Below are positions 43,317-55,121 of a stretch of DNA of 64,000 bases, one piece after another (position 1 is the stretch's first letter; each line of letters begins with the position of its first letter). The translations under genes and the position numbers were made by a program. This stretch comes from Zygnema cylindricum (Eukaryota; Streptophyta; Zygnematophyceae; Zygnematales; Zygnemataceae): positions 535,692 through 599,691 of the forward strand of contig JBBHKE010000775.1 in the NCBI GenBank assembly GCA_037447655.1. Reading direction: 5' to 3'. Below the pieces are notes generated by a model that made no database searches, had not been told where the DNA came from, and saw nothing but the letters and a program-made list of their open reading frames with translations.

Positions 43317-46300
43317 GTTTTGAGACGTCTACAGGGAGAGGCAGACTGTCCTCGCGATGTCCTTGTGTTGTTGGCATGGTCTCTCTCTGTACTTCGTTGG
43401 TATCCCCAAACAATGATGGCAGAACTTCGACGACATTTGGCAAAAATTCCTGAGTTTTCTTCGCAGCAGCTATGTCAGCTTTTCCAGGTTTGCTTCACAT
43501 TCGCCGTTTTTCTGTTTTTTCTTTTTTGTGTTTGAAGTACAAAAGGGAAAGGGATTTAGGGACAAAGTTTCGATGTAGCTAGGTTCGACTCATCAATTTG
43601 GAATTATGTATGTGTAGTATTAACTTTTGCAGATGGTCAATATTTGCATGCAACTTCTGGTCGAGACTCAATATTGGACGTAGTTCAAATGTACGAAAAA
43701 CAATTGGAAGCGTTTAAACGCATTTTGCACGTATACACACATATATATATATAATACGCCGTATAGTTTTGGTTAACGACATATAACGTTTCCAATAGTT
43801 TTCGAACAGTTGAACTGTGATTTTGTCGTGCAGGTTTTTCAAAGAAAATTCCTGATCTGGTTTTACGTTTTTTGATGATTTTAACCATAAAAATAAATAT
43901 TGAATTATGGGTTAAAGTTTGTTTTTTTTTTTTGTTTGGTCAGGTCGAACTTGCACTTCGTCTGGAAGCTCCACAAGTGGGACACGTGGCAGGCGGATGG
44001 GAGCTTGACAGCTCAGCAGAGGAGTATCTTCAAAGTTTATGGATTACCGGGCATTTGCGAGTTCAGGCAAAGGTGAGATATGGAAAACATGGAAAAAATG
44101 AATGCAAAACATTTTGATGATATTCTTAATGGGCTATTAACTTCGTTCGTTTGGACTGAATGTGAAAAGTCCTGGAAGTATTGAGCTCTCTCCTCCCTTG
44201 TGCCTCGACCTTCCTGTGTATCGATATCAAGTCTTGCCAGTTGGGATCTATCAGAGCAACGAAGTTATTAGCCTGGGGATTATATTAGTGGTATTAACTC
44301 TTATTCAGGTCTGAATGATGTGGCTAATTTGAACTATTAAAGAATTTTCTTTAAGAAAAAAGCAATTGGTGTTGTCAACACTATTGTCTCGTCAGAGGCG
44401 GAAAAAACAGGCACTGAATTAGTGGTATTAACACTAATAGCAATTCCCTGTAGTGTATTTGTTGTCTCCAAGGGACAACTAAGATTTGCCACACTCTTGG
44501 GCTAGCCCTTCTTTACAAAACTGTCTTAATTGCTTTAGATACCCTGTAGAATTTGCATCAGAGCATGGATCGTCTTTCTTCTGAAGTACACTGTGGATTG
44601 CTTTCAGGATTCAAGTTCAAAAAAATGTGGACAGTTTTGAACCGCTTGCCAAATTAGCATTAAGAAAAACACAGTTGGTATTATTGACGCTGTTTCATGT
44701 TCATTATCGCTAATAGCAATTCACAGTGTACTCTCAAGAACACTATTCCCTAGTAACATTCTCTAGTATTAACTATCCTGTGTGTCCATTATGTGTTTGT
44801 ACCTTTTTTAACAGGCAAGGGTGACCCCTTGGAACTGGAATGTGGAAACTGAAACTCACTTTTTTTTCTTTTTTTCCCTTTCCGCTTGGTTTTTTCAATA
44901 TCCCAGGTTTGCTGAAAATGTGAAAAGACGATAGAAAGACACCGCGTGAACTGAAACTCATTTATCTACGTTTTATTTTTTTCTCCTTTTTCTGTTTCTT
45001 CCAATTTGTTTTTTTTTATATGTCAGACTTGCTGGGACCGTGAAAACACATTGGAGAGACGCCACGTGTCGGCTTTTCAGGCTGACGTTTCTGCCACTTT
45101 GGAGCATATGGGAATCCATCATAAAATGGAACACATGGAGGGAGATTATAGCATCGATATTGCCTTGTTTCTGAATGAAGGAGCCCTAAAAGTAGCTTTG
45201 GAGGCGGATGGACCGACTCACTTTACAGCCAATCAGAAGAGTCGACCCTTAGGAGCGACTTCGCTTAAGGCTCGTTTACTTCAAAAACTAGGCTGGGCAA
45301 TGGTACAGGTGAGCGAAGACTCGCAAAAACTTGCAGGCAAAGACTTGTACTTTTGGGAAGGGAAAAAGTACAATGAATTTGCGTCTCAAAGTTCAAATGT
45401 GCGAAAACAGTGCTTTTTACAGCACGCATATAGTGTTTTCAATTGTTTTCGCACATTTGAACTGTGATGGGTACTTGGATCGTATGATGTTTGTACCATA
45501 GTTCAAAAGTAGGTGAAAGTAGACCCATACAATATGCCTATTGTATGCAAAACATACAATATGACCAAAACATACAATATGACCTTAAGACCCATATTGT
45601 ATTCGGACCTATTCGGACCAATTAAAACATTCGGACCAAAAATTGGACCAATTAAAACATTCGAACCAAAAAAAAATATTTACACCGTCAGATTCGGACG
45701 ATCGGACGGTCGCTGATCAAAGTAGCGATCTAAGAAGATCACATGAAAAGCCCATAACACAACTTACGATAAAGGCGCCGACCAAATGCCTACCATAAAA
45801 ACGCCTACTTTTGAACTATGGTTTGTACGCCATATGAGAGGCTGTATTTTGCAGTGTTGTGTATCGGTAGCCATTTGCCGATAACTGATATGTACCTTTT
45901 TTTTACGTACCGATAACTGATATATTGGTCTGGTATATCGGTAACGGAATTATCGTGATACAATGTATCGCGATAAATTAACGATGAATATCGGGCCCGG
46001 TAATTATCGACGATCACTGAACAGTTCAGACCGTACACTTAGTACTGTTTTGTACGGAGGTACGGAACGGATTGTCATACGTGGCATGCCACACTATATA
46101 ATGTATAGAATATAATAGAATACAGTATAAAGTACTATGATGTAGTATACTATATTGTTTACACTTATCTGCAATAAAAAAATTGTTGCTTCTGGAGCGA
46201 TATACTGGGACCCCCTCACCGTTCGATAACCGATAATTATCAGTATCGGTTTTATCGCGATAAGTTTTGATCCTGTACACAACACTAGTATTTTGTATTC

Positions 46301-47503
46301 TATGCAGGCTTGTCTAGCATTGTTTTTTTTTTTTAACTTATGAATCTCTAACCGGATTTTTTTGTGAAATGATGGAAGTGTTTGCAAGCTTTTACCTTGA
46401 AACGTGGAAAAACAACTGGAAACACTATATGCGGCTACCCATATTATACGCCTATTATTCAGTGCAATAAACGTATAGATGAGTTAGCCGCATATAGTGT
46501 TTCCAATTGATTTTGCTTGAACCAGTGGTGGGAGAAAAAGAAACCACAAGTTGAGATTTTATGCGTTTTACTACAAGTCCTTAGAGAATCGTGACAATGA
46601 TGTGACCATCAATAACTGATTCCCATGTGTTTTTCTTTACAGGTTCCGTACTTTCATTGGATGCGATTGACTAGCATTGACGAAAAGGAAGCTTACCTTT
46701 TGAAAAAACTCGAGACTTTTGGAGTTAAACCTACTGTAGTTTTGAACCGACAACTTTATGAGTCGGGTGTCAAAGACTCGGCTTTAGATGAAGACATGTC
46801 TCACATTATTGCTTCACCTTATGAAGAGGTTTTAACTTTCGAAGAGGATTTAACTTTCATAAAGGACATGGAAACAACTCTTATCAATGGTACAGAAATC
46901 GACAGCAATCAGGACAGACGGGGACCTCCGTGGCTTTTTCAAAGGGAGGAGAGGAGTGTTGAAAATAGAATATTGGTCGAAAATGGAGTGGACTTGGTTA
47001 AACGAGATTGGGAGGAAGTGAAATCTGTGAAAGGGGAAAGTCTTGTAACTGAGAAATCATTAATCCAAAAGGCTTCTTCCGGAGAAAAGGAGTCAGAAAA
47101 GGTTACGAGAAATGAAATAGTCGTGTGTAATGAAAATTTTACGAGGGCAGAAAAGGTTATAAGTGATGAACCAGACGAGGTTACTCCGGGAGTAGAGGAG
47201 TTAGAGAAGGTTATGAGAGAGGAAACTGACGAGGCTTTTCCCAGACTGAAGGAGTTAGAGAAGGTTATGAGAGATAAACCTGACGAGGGTTCTCCGGGAG
47301 TAGAGGAGTTAGAGAAGGTTATGAGAGAGGAAACTGACGAGGGTTCAGAGCTCAAGCGGATTGAGATTGCTAAGAGAGCAGAGAGACTAAGTGCTCTGAA
47401 GGTGAGTAGAGGACGAAATGTTAACAAATTGAAGGTTCTCACAGACACAGCAGTAAGAAGAAGTCTGGTGAAAAGGAGTTTAACAAATAGAGACTCCAAG
47501 TAG
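43317..47503 (+). CDS. RAP-domain protein, last four exons (5' part missing)
   Basis: Exons 43317-43487, 43944-44072, 45027-45308 and 46643-47503 all join in phase 0 with GT..AG borders. Exon 1 here begins at an acceptor, so earlier exons lie upstream, possibly beyond the transposon cluster. The helical part (VLVLLAWSLSVLRWYPQTMM) resembles the repeats that precede RAP domains. The RAP domain runs from VALEADGPTHFTANQKSRPL across the last intron to VPYFHWMRLTSIDEKEAYLL, with all usual conserved residues. RAP proteins act in RNA processing and translation in chloroplasts or mitochondria. Unusually, about 250 residues follow the domain, including three 18-residue acidic repeats. Introns carry several MITEs. 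Confidence 0.85.
43686..43816. mobile_element. Small inverted-repeat element in RAP intron
   Basis: AGTTCAAATGTACGAAAAAC at the left is mirrored by GTTTTCGAACAGTTGAACT-like sequence at the right. It belongs with 45390-45463. Confidence 0.6.
44907..44952 (+). pseudogene. Decayed copy of the start of the next RAP exon
   Basis: After TTTTTTCAATATCCCAG comes GTTTGCTGAAAATGTGAAAA and AGACACCGCGTG. This parallels the true exon start at 45027 (ACTTGCTGGGACCGTGAAAA, then AGACGCCACGTG) after its own acceptor TATGTCAG. About two thirds of 46 bases match. It lies 120 bp upstream within the intron. Confidence 0.55.
45390..45463. mobile_element. 74-bp perfect-ended inverted-repeat element
   Basis: AGTTCAAATGTGCGAAAACA at 45390-45409 is exactly mirrored at 45444-45463. 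It is a tiny MITE-like hairpin in the last RAP intron. Confidence 0.75.
45496..45821. mobile_element. Complete MITE with 18-bp terminal repeats and TTTGTA target duplication
   Basis: CCATAGTTCAAAAGTAGG at the left and its exact inverse at the right enclose 326 bp. TTTGTA flanks both sides (45490-45495 and 45822-45827). There is no ORF. Confidence 0.85.
45853..46286. mobile_element. MITE with AGTGTTGTGTA ends
   Basis: AGTGTTGTGTA at 45853 and TACACAACACT ending at 46286 are exact inverses. The inside is rich in TATCGG/CCGATA palindromes. A degraded relative lies at 11495-11867. Confidence 0.8.
46395..46520. mobile_element. Small inverted-repeat element in the last RAP intron
   Basis: CAACTGGAAACACTATATGC followed by GGCT is mirrored by AGCCGCATATAGTGTTTCCA then ATTG, with about 48 bases between. 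Ends are approximate. Confidence 0.7.
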
Positions 47504-50012
47504 TGACGAGTGTAGAAAATAATAATATGTACGCTTTATTGTGGTACGAATGTCGTTTGGAGTAATATGTTTTTTTTTCGCCTTGTATGATTTTTGTCGC
47601 GGATACTCTGTTGTGGTTTCTTCCTTCGAATGTATCTTGACATGTTGGGTATATTAAGAATCAAGTAGGTACCAAGTTTTTCATTTCCAAAACATATTTT
47701 TTAGACGTCTCTTTCAAACTTGAGAGGAAGCAATTTTGTCGTCCACTTGAAAGTGTTAAATTGCTTACTATTCTTACGGTTTTGATGTCCTAGTTTGCAG
47801 GTTTGTGTTTCTTACCGACTGTTTCATGTATTAATAGTCCTTTCCTTTGTACTAACGTACCTTGAACTTGTCAATTTTTACTAGTCTATGCTTGGTTCTT
47901 GTTTTTTATGCAATAATTGTTCCTCAATTGACTCGGTATATATATTGTGAGCTCGATCATGTGTGAGAGCAACATTTCAATGCATTACTGCCATCACTTC
48001 CATTGCTTCCTTTACATACATGACATACCTTGGTCGCAAAAGATGGTACAGTCATTTGGCATACCAGTATTGTATCTTCATGATCCTTCCAGCAGATTTC
48101 TGTATTGTCAAATTAGTGTCTTATTGCAAAAGACCGAGTCAATGTCTTGTCACTGTCATGGATGTTGTTTCGTAGTTAAGCTGAAATTCTCATCCTCTAT
48201 GCATATATGTTTGGAGGTAGATCACAAATTAGGGCATTTTGTGGTTTCTCGGGTGAATGTTGCGGTTTCTCTTGACATATTTAGTTTGAAGTTTAAACGC
48301 TAATTGCGGTGGCCGGTTTGCGATCGATCGATACTTCCGCAATTTAATTTAGTACCGTTGAGAATTTTGGCTCTTGTACTTTAGTTAGTCAAAGTTTGAA
48401 GAGCTTGTCACTCACTGTAAGTCATTGTTGTTTAGCTTATCGAGAGAGGGAATTTTATAAGAGGAGAGAACCGACTGATTGTATCGTGTGAAAAAGAGAG
48501 AATTCTTCGACTTTCAGCCAGGCGGGTATCTATATTATTTTATGTATGGAAATAGTGGTTCACGTTAAGTCTTACAGCCTTGCACACGTGGCAGGAAGAG
48601 ACACTTGTACCGAAGCTAGCGCGGTCAACACTAGCTAAGGTTAGAACGCAGCAATGATTAGCCAAAGTTCAGAAAGCGCGGATTTTTCATCACGCAGTTT
48701 GTCGCCTCTCCTTGTAGGTAGAATCTTTTCTCTTAAAAGTACGTACTTTTACCCTACTTTTCGTACAGTGCGGTGAATCTGTGAAGGTACAGGTGATTCC
48801 TCTTATTTTTGATTCGTTCAGACATATTACGGCAGGAGCAGCGCAATAAATAAAGTACGAGAATAACGCACTTTATTAAATCTTACCGTGCGTTTTGTGC
48901 TGATTGACGGCTCGAAGAGTATTTGCGCGGTTCCAGAACATGGATCTTTTCCACCGCGCCGTTTTCTGTCGACGTAGCAGCTGTCAAGCAAACCGTACCG
49001 TATCCTAACCTGTTCCGAAGCTCTGAAATCTCTTCTCTTTGGCGTTCCCAAGGCTCATTCCGAATTCATTTCGAACCGTTTTCGAACCTTCGTTCACATT
49101 CTTTCCGAACCTTCTCCAAGTCTACAACGAACCGGCGGATCAAAATATTGGGAGTCAGTGATTTCAGCCTTCCAGTCTCTCTCCTTTGAAAAAAAAAAAG
49201 GAAGAAGAGAGCTGCCAAACAATACCTTCTATTTCGACCAGCTGGAAACTGCAACGGTAAGGAAACCATCTGCCACGTGGCTCCCGAGTCCTCAGGGAAT
49301 GACACGTGGCAGTAAATTAGGTGTTTTGCGATTCTGTTCCACTCTATATGTGGTCCCTCTCTACACTAACTCTGTGAATGCAAGTGGTGTGTACGTGTGA
49401 CTGAAGCCATGGAAATGGTTGACACTAAAAGACAAAAAAAAGGTACAAATGACGTAAAATTAGCAATTCTGACTTTATTTGCTAGTCGCCGTGATGACGT
49501 GGCACACTGTTTCCAGAAAAAAACAAAAAAAAAGGCTTCCGAGAAAGGAAAGAAAGTCGTGATGTGAGGCGATTGTATTGGCTCCTGCTGCTGTTTTTGA
49601 TTTTTGCAGGAGGTAAGAGCCAGAGAGGGAGCTTTTGCGCATGGCTGAAGCCTCAAGAGGGGTGCCTTCGGGTGTCCCTTCTGGCTGTCTTTTGACTGTG
49701 ACAGTATGTCACGCTGCTTTCCATACCCGCAGCCAGGATATGAGAAGAAGCCACGCGAGGTGATCGACCTTCATTTGAAGGTACTTAATGCTTTATACCT
49801 TACACCTTCATCTACAGGTATTCGATATTCAATACCTCATTTAAAAGTATTTGATGGCAAACACATGAGGATGGAAGGAGTTTGTTTTGTTTTGTTTTTT
49901 GTTTTTTGTTTTTTTTGTTTTTTGGTTGTGTTTTTTTTTTTTTTTTTTACATGTTCGGTTGACCACACTAAATTCTTAACCTTTTTCCTTTTTTTTTCTC
50001 TTTTTTTCACAG
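47504..50012. other. RAP 3' flank and gene-poor interval
   Basis: No gene is recognised. The notable site is a pair of inverted G-boxes, CTGCCACGTG at 49270-49279 and CACGTGGCAG at 49303-49312. Further ACGTGGCA cores lie at about 48585 and 49498. Open frames here match nothing I know. Confidence 0.5.
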
Positions 50013-50204
50013 ATTTTAGACGGTGGAGGACGTCCTTTAGCGACTGTTTCTCGCGATATTTTAACGGCGGGATCGATTTTTTTCGGAAAAGCGACATATT
50101 ATTTACGAATTTTTCCTGGCGTCGATACGGCTCTTATGGTCATGTTGGTTACAGTTATCGAAGAAATGTACGTCGAAGCAAATCAAAAAAATAACAACAA
50201 TTAG
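50013..50204 (+). pseudogene. Isolated LOR last exon, plus strand
   Basis: After an acceptor (TTTTTTTCACAG) it reads ILDGGGRPLATVSRDILTAG, FFGKATYYLRIFPGVDTALM and VMLVTVIEEMYVEANQK, then TAG. That is 63 residues in the same phase and length as exon 4 of the LOR gene at 6869. No earlier LOR exon is found in the preceding 2.5 kb. It may be the end of a gene whose other exons I missed, or an orphan copy. Its coding frame is fully open, which argues for recent origin or use. Confidence 0.7.
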
Positions 50205-50284
50205 GTTTTCATAAGAGTTTCTTCCCTTTTTCTTTTTTTTTCTTTTCCCGGGGTCACTCTATGATGTATATTCCCTGTATCTTA

Positions 50285-50545
50285 GAAGAAGCTTAAGGTA
50301 CATTTCAGAAGACTTGAAAGTACAGTTGTTATTGTACGATGTATTTATTGTACTTTGTACTTAGTGTATTTTATCTTGTACTTTCGTTATTGCATGTCAC
50401 ACTGTACTTTTTCATCTACTTATTGTATGGTGTACTTTTGTACTCTGTACTTATTGTACTTTAGCCTCTGGTTTACCTTGTACTTTTTCAACTTCTGTAC
50501 TTGACCTTGAACTTTTAACTACTGTACTTCACCTTGTACTTTTTT
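50285..50545. repeat. Imperfect TTGTACTTT array
   Basis: About fifteen GTACTT units spaced 8 to 30 bases apart, just downstream of the isolated LOR exon. It is a degenerate short tandem repeat rich in the GTAC core. Confidence 0.75.
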
Positions 50546-51679
50546 TCTTTCGAAGGCATTTCAAAATCTTGCTGGAGTTTCTTTTCTTTTTTTGTCCTGT
50601 TCTTTTTGTTGTTTCTCTTATATATTTTGTTAATACCCAAATTTGTAACATTTGTGGCACTAAAAAACAAAAAAAGCTTCCTCTTTTTTTGATTTCTTTC
50701 CTTTTCAAATCAATTTATGAGTTGTAAGTTTCAATTCCCCTTGACAGATTTCTCTCTCTCTCCCTCTCTCTCCCTCCCCTCCGCAGCCTTCCCTCTCCAC
50801 CTCTCTATTTCATTCTTTTCCTCTCCCTCTACCTCCCTCTCTTCCCTCACATCCACCTCACACGTCTACATTTTTATTTGCATATATTTTATTATTTCTT
50901 GTATAACTTGCAAAATGAATGAAATCAATGCATAAAGGAAAAAACAAAAAAGAAGAAAGTGAGAAAAAAAATCAGGAAATAATATATTACGGAATGTGAC
51001 AAAGTAAGATGACTCCAATTCAGAATTGTATTGTTTATTTAACAATTTAGGCCAAACTTTTAAATTTGGTTTTAGACATAAAGCATCTAAAATTTTTTGC
51101 ACGAAAAATCAAGCTTTATTTATCAGAAAAGGATACAAACAAACAAAACTTCAAATTCATACAGAGTGAAAAAAGAAAGAAAACAAACAAAAAAAAAAAA
51201 ACTTCGAAAAATATTCAAGTGAAGCATTGTAAAAATCACACAATAAAAAAAAATAAAAAAATAAATCAAACAGATCAAGAACCATAAAAAAAAAGGAAAA
51301 GAAAAAAAAGGAAATGAAAAGATGAAATTGAAAAAAGTACATCGAAAGAATGAAATCAAATGAAGTACCCAGAATTTTGACAAAACAGGGAATAGACCCT
51401 CAACGATAATTGCAGAGACTCCTCCAGTGTATTTACAAAACATAAAAAGAAAAATTAGCTCTTGGAAAAAATCCTTTCATCGCGCACTCTACACTAATAA
51501 CCACTTCTAACATTCCCATATCTTGTTTCCAACAAAATCTCACTTCCCGCGATAAAATACCGATTTAAAACCCTGAGTTTCCACAAAACCCTAATTTCAT
51601 CAATTAAACACAATTTCCCACAAGAAAACCTTCAAAACCCTGGTTTTCCGCAGGAAAACTTTAGTTTTCTCAATCATGT

Positions 51680-51862
51680 TTATCGCTTTTGGGTCGGTCC
51701 CACAAACACTTCCTCGATAATTGTTACTAACACAACCATGAGAGCCATATCGACACCCGCAGCAATCTGTAATTTGTATGTATCTCTTCCGTACTGCTGG
51801 GCCTCCAGCTTAGCATAATCTCGAGTCACTTCCGCTAATTTATGTCCTCCACTGTTGACAAT
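51680..51862 (-). pseudogene. Isolated LOR last exon, minus strand
   Basis: On the minus strand, after CTCCCTCAG, it reads IVNSGGHKLAEVTRDYAKLE, GRDTYKLQIAAGVDMALMVV and LVTIIEEVFVGPTQKR, then TAA, 60 residues in phase 0. Gly-Val-Asp and IIEE motifs are kept, while the middle is diverged. No partner exons are recognised to the right within about 5 kb. Confidence 0.7.
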
Positions 51863-52137
51863 CTGAGGGAGGGACAGAGGGCGAGAGAGAGGGAGAGAAA
51901 AAAAAGGGAGAGGGAGAGAAGAAGAAGGAGAGGGACAAAGCTAATTTTTTTTCGAGGAAATGTATGTCAAAATGTGTCAAATTCATGACAAAGTGGTCGA
52001 CGAAAGTGGGGAAACGAGTGATGGTCAGAAATGGCAAAAAATTCTAAATTAAAATGAAAGATTCCTGTAAAGTATATATTTGTTTTGGATTCTTACTAAC
52101 ATAGAAATGACCTAAACATTTGAAATTAATAACCAAA

Positions 52138-52330
52138 AAAAAAAAAAAAAAAGTCTTCACTACGGTAAACGAAAAAAACAAAAAAAAAACTGCTAATTAA
52201 CAAAAAAAAAAAAAAAAAACATCAACCAAAAAAAAAAAAAAACAAAAAAAAAAAAACAAAAAAAAAAAAAGAAAAAAAAAAAAAAGGACATAAAAACCAA
52301 AAAAAAAAAAAAATAAGGAAAAAAAAATGG
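52138..52330. repeat. Poly(A)-rich tract
   Basis: Repeated runs of A broken by single C, G or T. No gene content. Confidence 0.9.
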
Positions 52331-52508
52331 GGAGGAACGAGGTCGAGATTCAAAGGAGGATCGCAAAGAAATTGTAAAAAAGAAAGTAAAAGAGGAGGCT
52401 GGTATGTGAATGCGCCTCAGAAATTGTGCAGGGTTGTTTACTATTGCATATTATTAAAGGCATATCATTAACCTTTCTACTTTGTCAGATGACCTTACTT
52501 CGTTATGA

Positions 52509-52740
52509 TCATAAACCCTGATATTTGCATGCTGACTTTGTCTCAATTTCCTTTGTTTGGCATTTTATGCATCGCTTTTGAAATTGATGACACATCATGG
52601 CCTTGGTAAGACACCATTTTTGTTGTGATTTGGCATCAGTGTGCAATCTTCCTGCACACCACAAACAGAGTGCACAATTTAGTGTTCCTCGATCCATTAA
52701 TGCTTTTAAAGCTTGCTGTGGACTGATTTTGTTTGGACGC
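52509..52740 (-). other. Cys-rich open frame, unassigned
   Basis: The minus-strand frame includes ISPQQALKALMDRGTLNCAL, LWCAGRLHTDAKSQQKWC and KRCIKCQTKEIETK, with nine cysteines in about 70 residues. Composition looks protein-like, but I recognise no family and see no clear partner exon. Confidence 0.25.
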
Positions 52741-53040
52741 AAATGATGGTGGGCATAATGATATGATGTAGTGCATAGTAGTACATGATATGATGTAGTA
52801 GTCATATGATCATTACTTGTGGTTAATCTTATGGCTTTGAGGTTTATTTTATGCCAAATTTTCTGTTGTTTTGGACGTACACAAGGAGCTCATGTGAACG
52901 AACAAACATGTTCAACTATTTTTTTGTCGTTTTTGAGCTCATGTTGTTGCTTTTTGTTGTTATTTTTTTTATTTTTTTTTTATTTTTTTTCTGAGTATTG
53001 TGACTGAATTGGATTGCTCACACACATTTTTTTGATACAG

Positions 53041-53522
53041 GCAAACCAATTGCTGAGGAACCTTCTTTGTTGAATCATCATCCTCGTGAGGGAAGGAATG
53101 GAGTGACATCACACTGGACTTCTAGTGATACTGCTCTTGCTACTGAAATTTCACCATCTTTGCCACAAGGCAGAGATTTTTCTGATGGCCATGAAGGAGG
53201 AGGGACGGGAAAGATAGCAAATGGATGGGTGAAGCAACCGAAGAGGGAATTGGACGAAATAGCGGGAGCTACAGGTCGATCAGATGACGAATCAAGGGAT
53301 AGGGGGAAAAGAAAGAAAGAGGATATTGTTTCAGAACCTCCTGTACCTCCGATAGATCAACCACCGGGAGAGAATGGGAAGAACGATGGAGAAGACGAGC
53401 TTGAAGATAACAGTTGGTTGTTTCAAGAGTCGCGACGGTTCGGGAAGGAAAAATCGAGTCCTAGTATTGGTGGAACGGGAGGTTTAGCATTGACTGAACC
53501 ACAGTATTTAGCCGAGTTTGAT
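53041..53522 (+). CDS. Exon of an unassigned protein
   Basis: After an acceptor (TTTTTTTGATACAG) a frame of about 160 codons runs to a possible donor (GAT followed by GTGTGTAT). It is polar and probably disordered: KPIAEEPSLLNHHPREG, RELDEIAGATGRSDDESRDR, a GKRKKEDI basic patch and DELEDNSWLFQESRRFGKEK. If the donor is not used, the frame ends at 53555. WLFQ followed by charged residues also occurs in the RAP protein tail (near 46930), which may be chance. I do not know the function. Confidence 0.4.
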
Positions 53523-54169
53523 GTGTGTATATTGCCCTATATGCTTCCATATTGAGCCAGGCGTAAACATGTTAACAAGATCACAAATTATGTCCGTCGT
53601 AGATTCCTCTTTTTCTTCGCTTTTCTTCGTTTTTCTTCAAGGAGCAATTTTCTTAGACTCTTCGGATGCAAAATTTATGCATCTATTTTTTGTTTGTTGG
53701 TCTTTTTGGCAAAGCTTGAAGCTACATAAGACCTTCTGTACCTCCCAAAGGGGAAACTTTTAGATATATTTGTGCGTTTAACTTAACGCGCTCACATGGG
53801 AAGTGGACATAAGTATTGCTCTCTCGTGGTCTCAGGATCGAGTCTGATCTCTAGTTGGTCGTGCAATAAATGCAACGAATGGGAAAGAGGACTATTTTCA
53901 TGGGAATCTTGTAATGATGATTTCATGACGGCTTTCGTTCCGTTCACCGTGATTGACTGTTTTGATAATTGCTGGCGCTTTGGTTTTATTATGAACAGAA
54001 AGTTGTACTCAAATTTGAGTTTCGGTAAATAGAGCACAAGTCTTCGCGTTAGTAGAATTACTCGATTGGTGAAAGTTTTTCATTCATGTCAAAATTGTTG
54101 TGTAAAAAAGTCTTAAATCAGTGTGACATGATTGCAGTCGAAAATTGAACCATTCTTGGCATAATCATA

Positions 54170-54382
54170 GTATATGCTCATTGTTGTGCTAAAGTTTTTT
54201 TTGCCACTTGAAACGTCTTTTCTTGGTGCACACTTGTCGGGTTGTTATTTCTTTGGTTGCTATTGGGAGATATGATTCTCACCTTCCAATTGGTGGTCTC
54301 CGATTGACAATCCAATAAGTGTGAAAGAAAAGATGTTTTATGCGGCGAAAAAAAAATACACTCTAATAATAGTGAGCGGTGT
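54170..54382. mobile_element. MITE related to 56067-56284
   Basis: Shared order: GTCTTTTCTTGGTGCACACTTGTCGG, a TTCCAATTGG..TCTCCGATTG core, GTGTGAAAGAAAAGATG, and the end CTAATAATAGTGAGCGGTGTAG. The left end is approximate. Confidence 0.6.
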
Positions 54383-55121
54383 AGTTTGCCTGGTGGTTGT
54401 TATACTGATCAGTTTTATCATGGTTATTTTCTAGAGAATGATTTAAGTAGTAAATAGAAGTGGTAGTGGAGAAAGTTTGTAAGGTGAAACTTGGGGATCT
54501 GATATAAACTTTGGTATGGTTTTAAGTCCAGAAATTGCTAGTAGACCATGGTGTCAGTAATGTATTACATATATTGTACTAATTTAGTGTGTATTATGGC
54601 CACAAACCTCAGTACCGTTTATCTCTGATAAGGTAATATTAACAGTTTGCTAACATTTGGTTTGTACATATATTTGTTGGAGAAGGGAGGCTCTGGCTCT
54701 TTCATGAGCCTTTAGTTTAAGAATATTTACGTTGCCCTGTTATGGCTGTGGCTTATTCTCTTTAAGATGACATAGGCAACTTCTTCTTTGTTGAAAAGGT
54801 GAAGCATCCTTGGGATGTCAGTGAATAAACTGTCAATTGGTCTGAGTAAACTGTTCAGATGAGGAAGTAGCTATTAAATCAGCTTTAGATTCAGTTGAGA
54901 CACAGGGTTTCCAAGTGTCTGAACTTCATTGTACTCTCGTTGGGGGCTCACTTTAGCTTCCCTTCAATAAACTGTCAGTTAGTCTGAATAAACTGTTAGT
55001 TAGCCTTCAACTCTATAGATTGATGAAACAATCAAATGTTTCGGAAAGTTGACACACCTTGAGAAGCTACACAGCTCATTGTTATTAATGTTAAAGATTT
55101 ATTAGTGTTAATGTGAAATTA

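Noticed and set aside
47947-48303. 118-codon plus-strand frame downstream of RAP
   Set aside because: No family match, no upstream promoter or splice evidence; composition (His, Cys, Phe) looks random.
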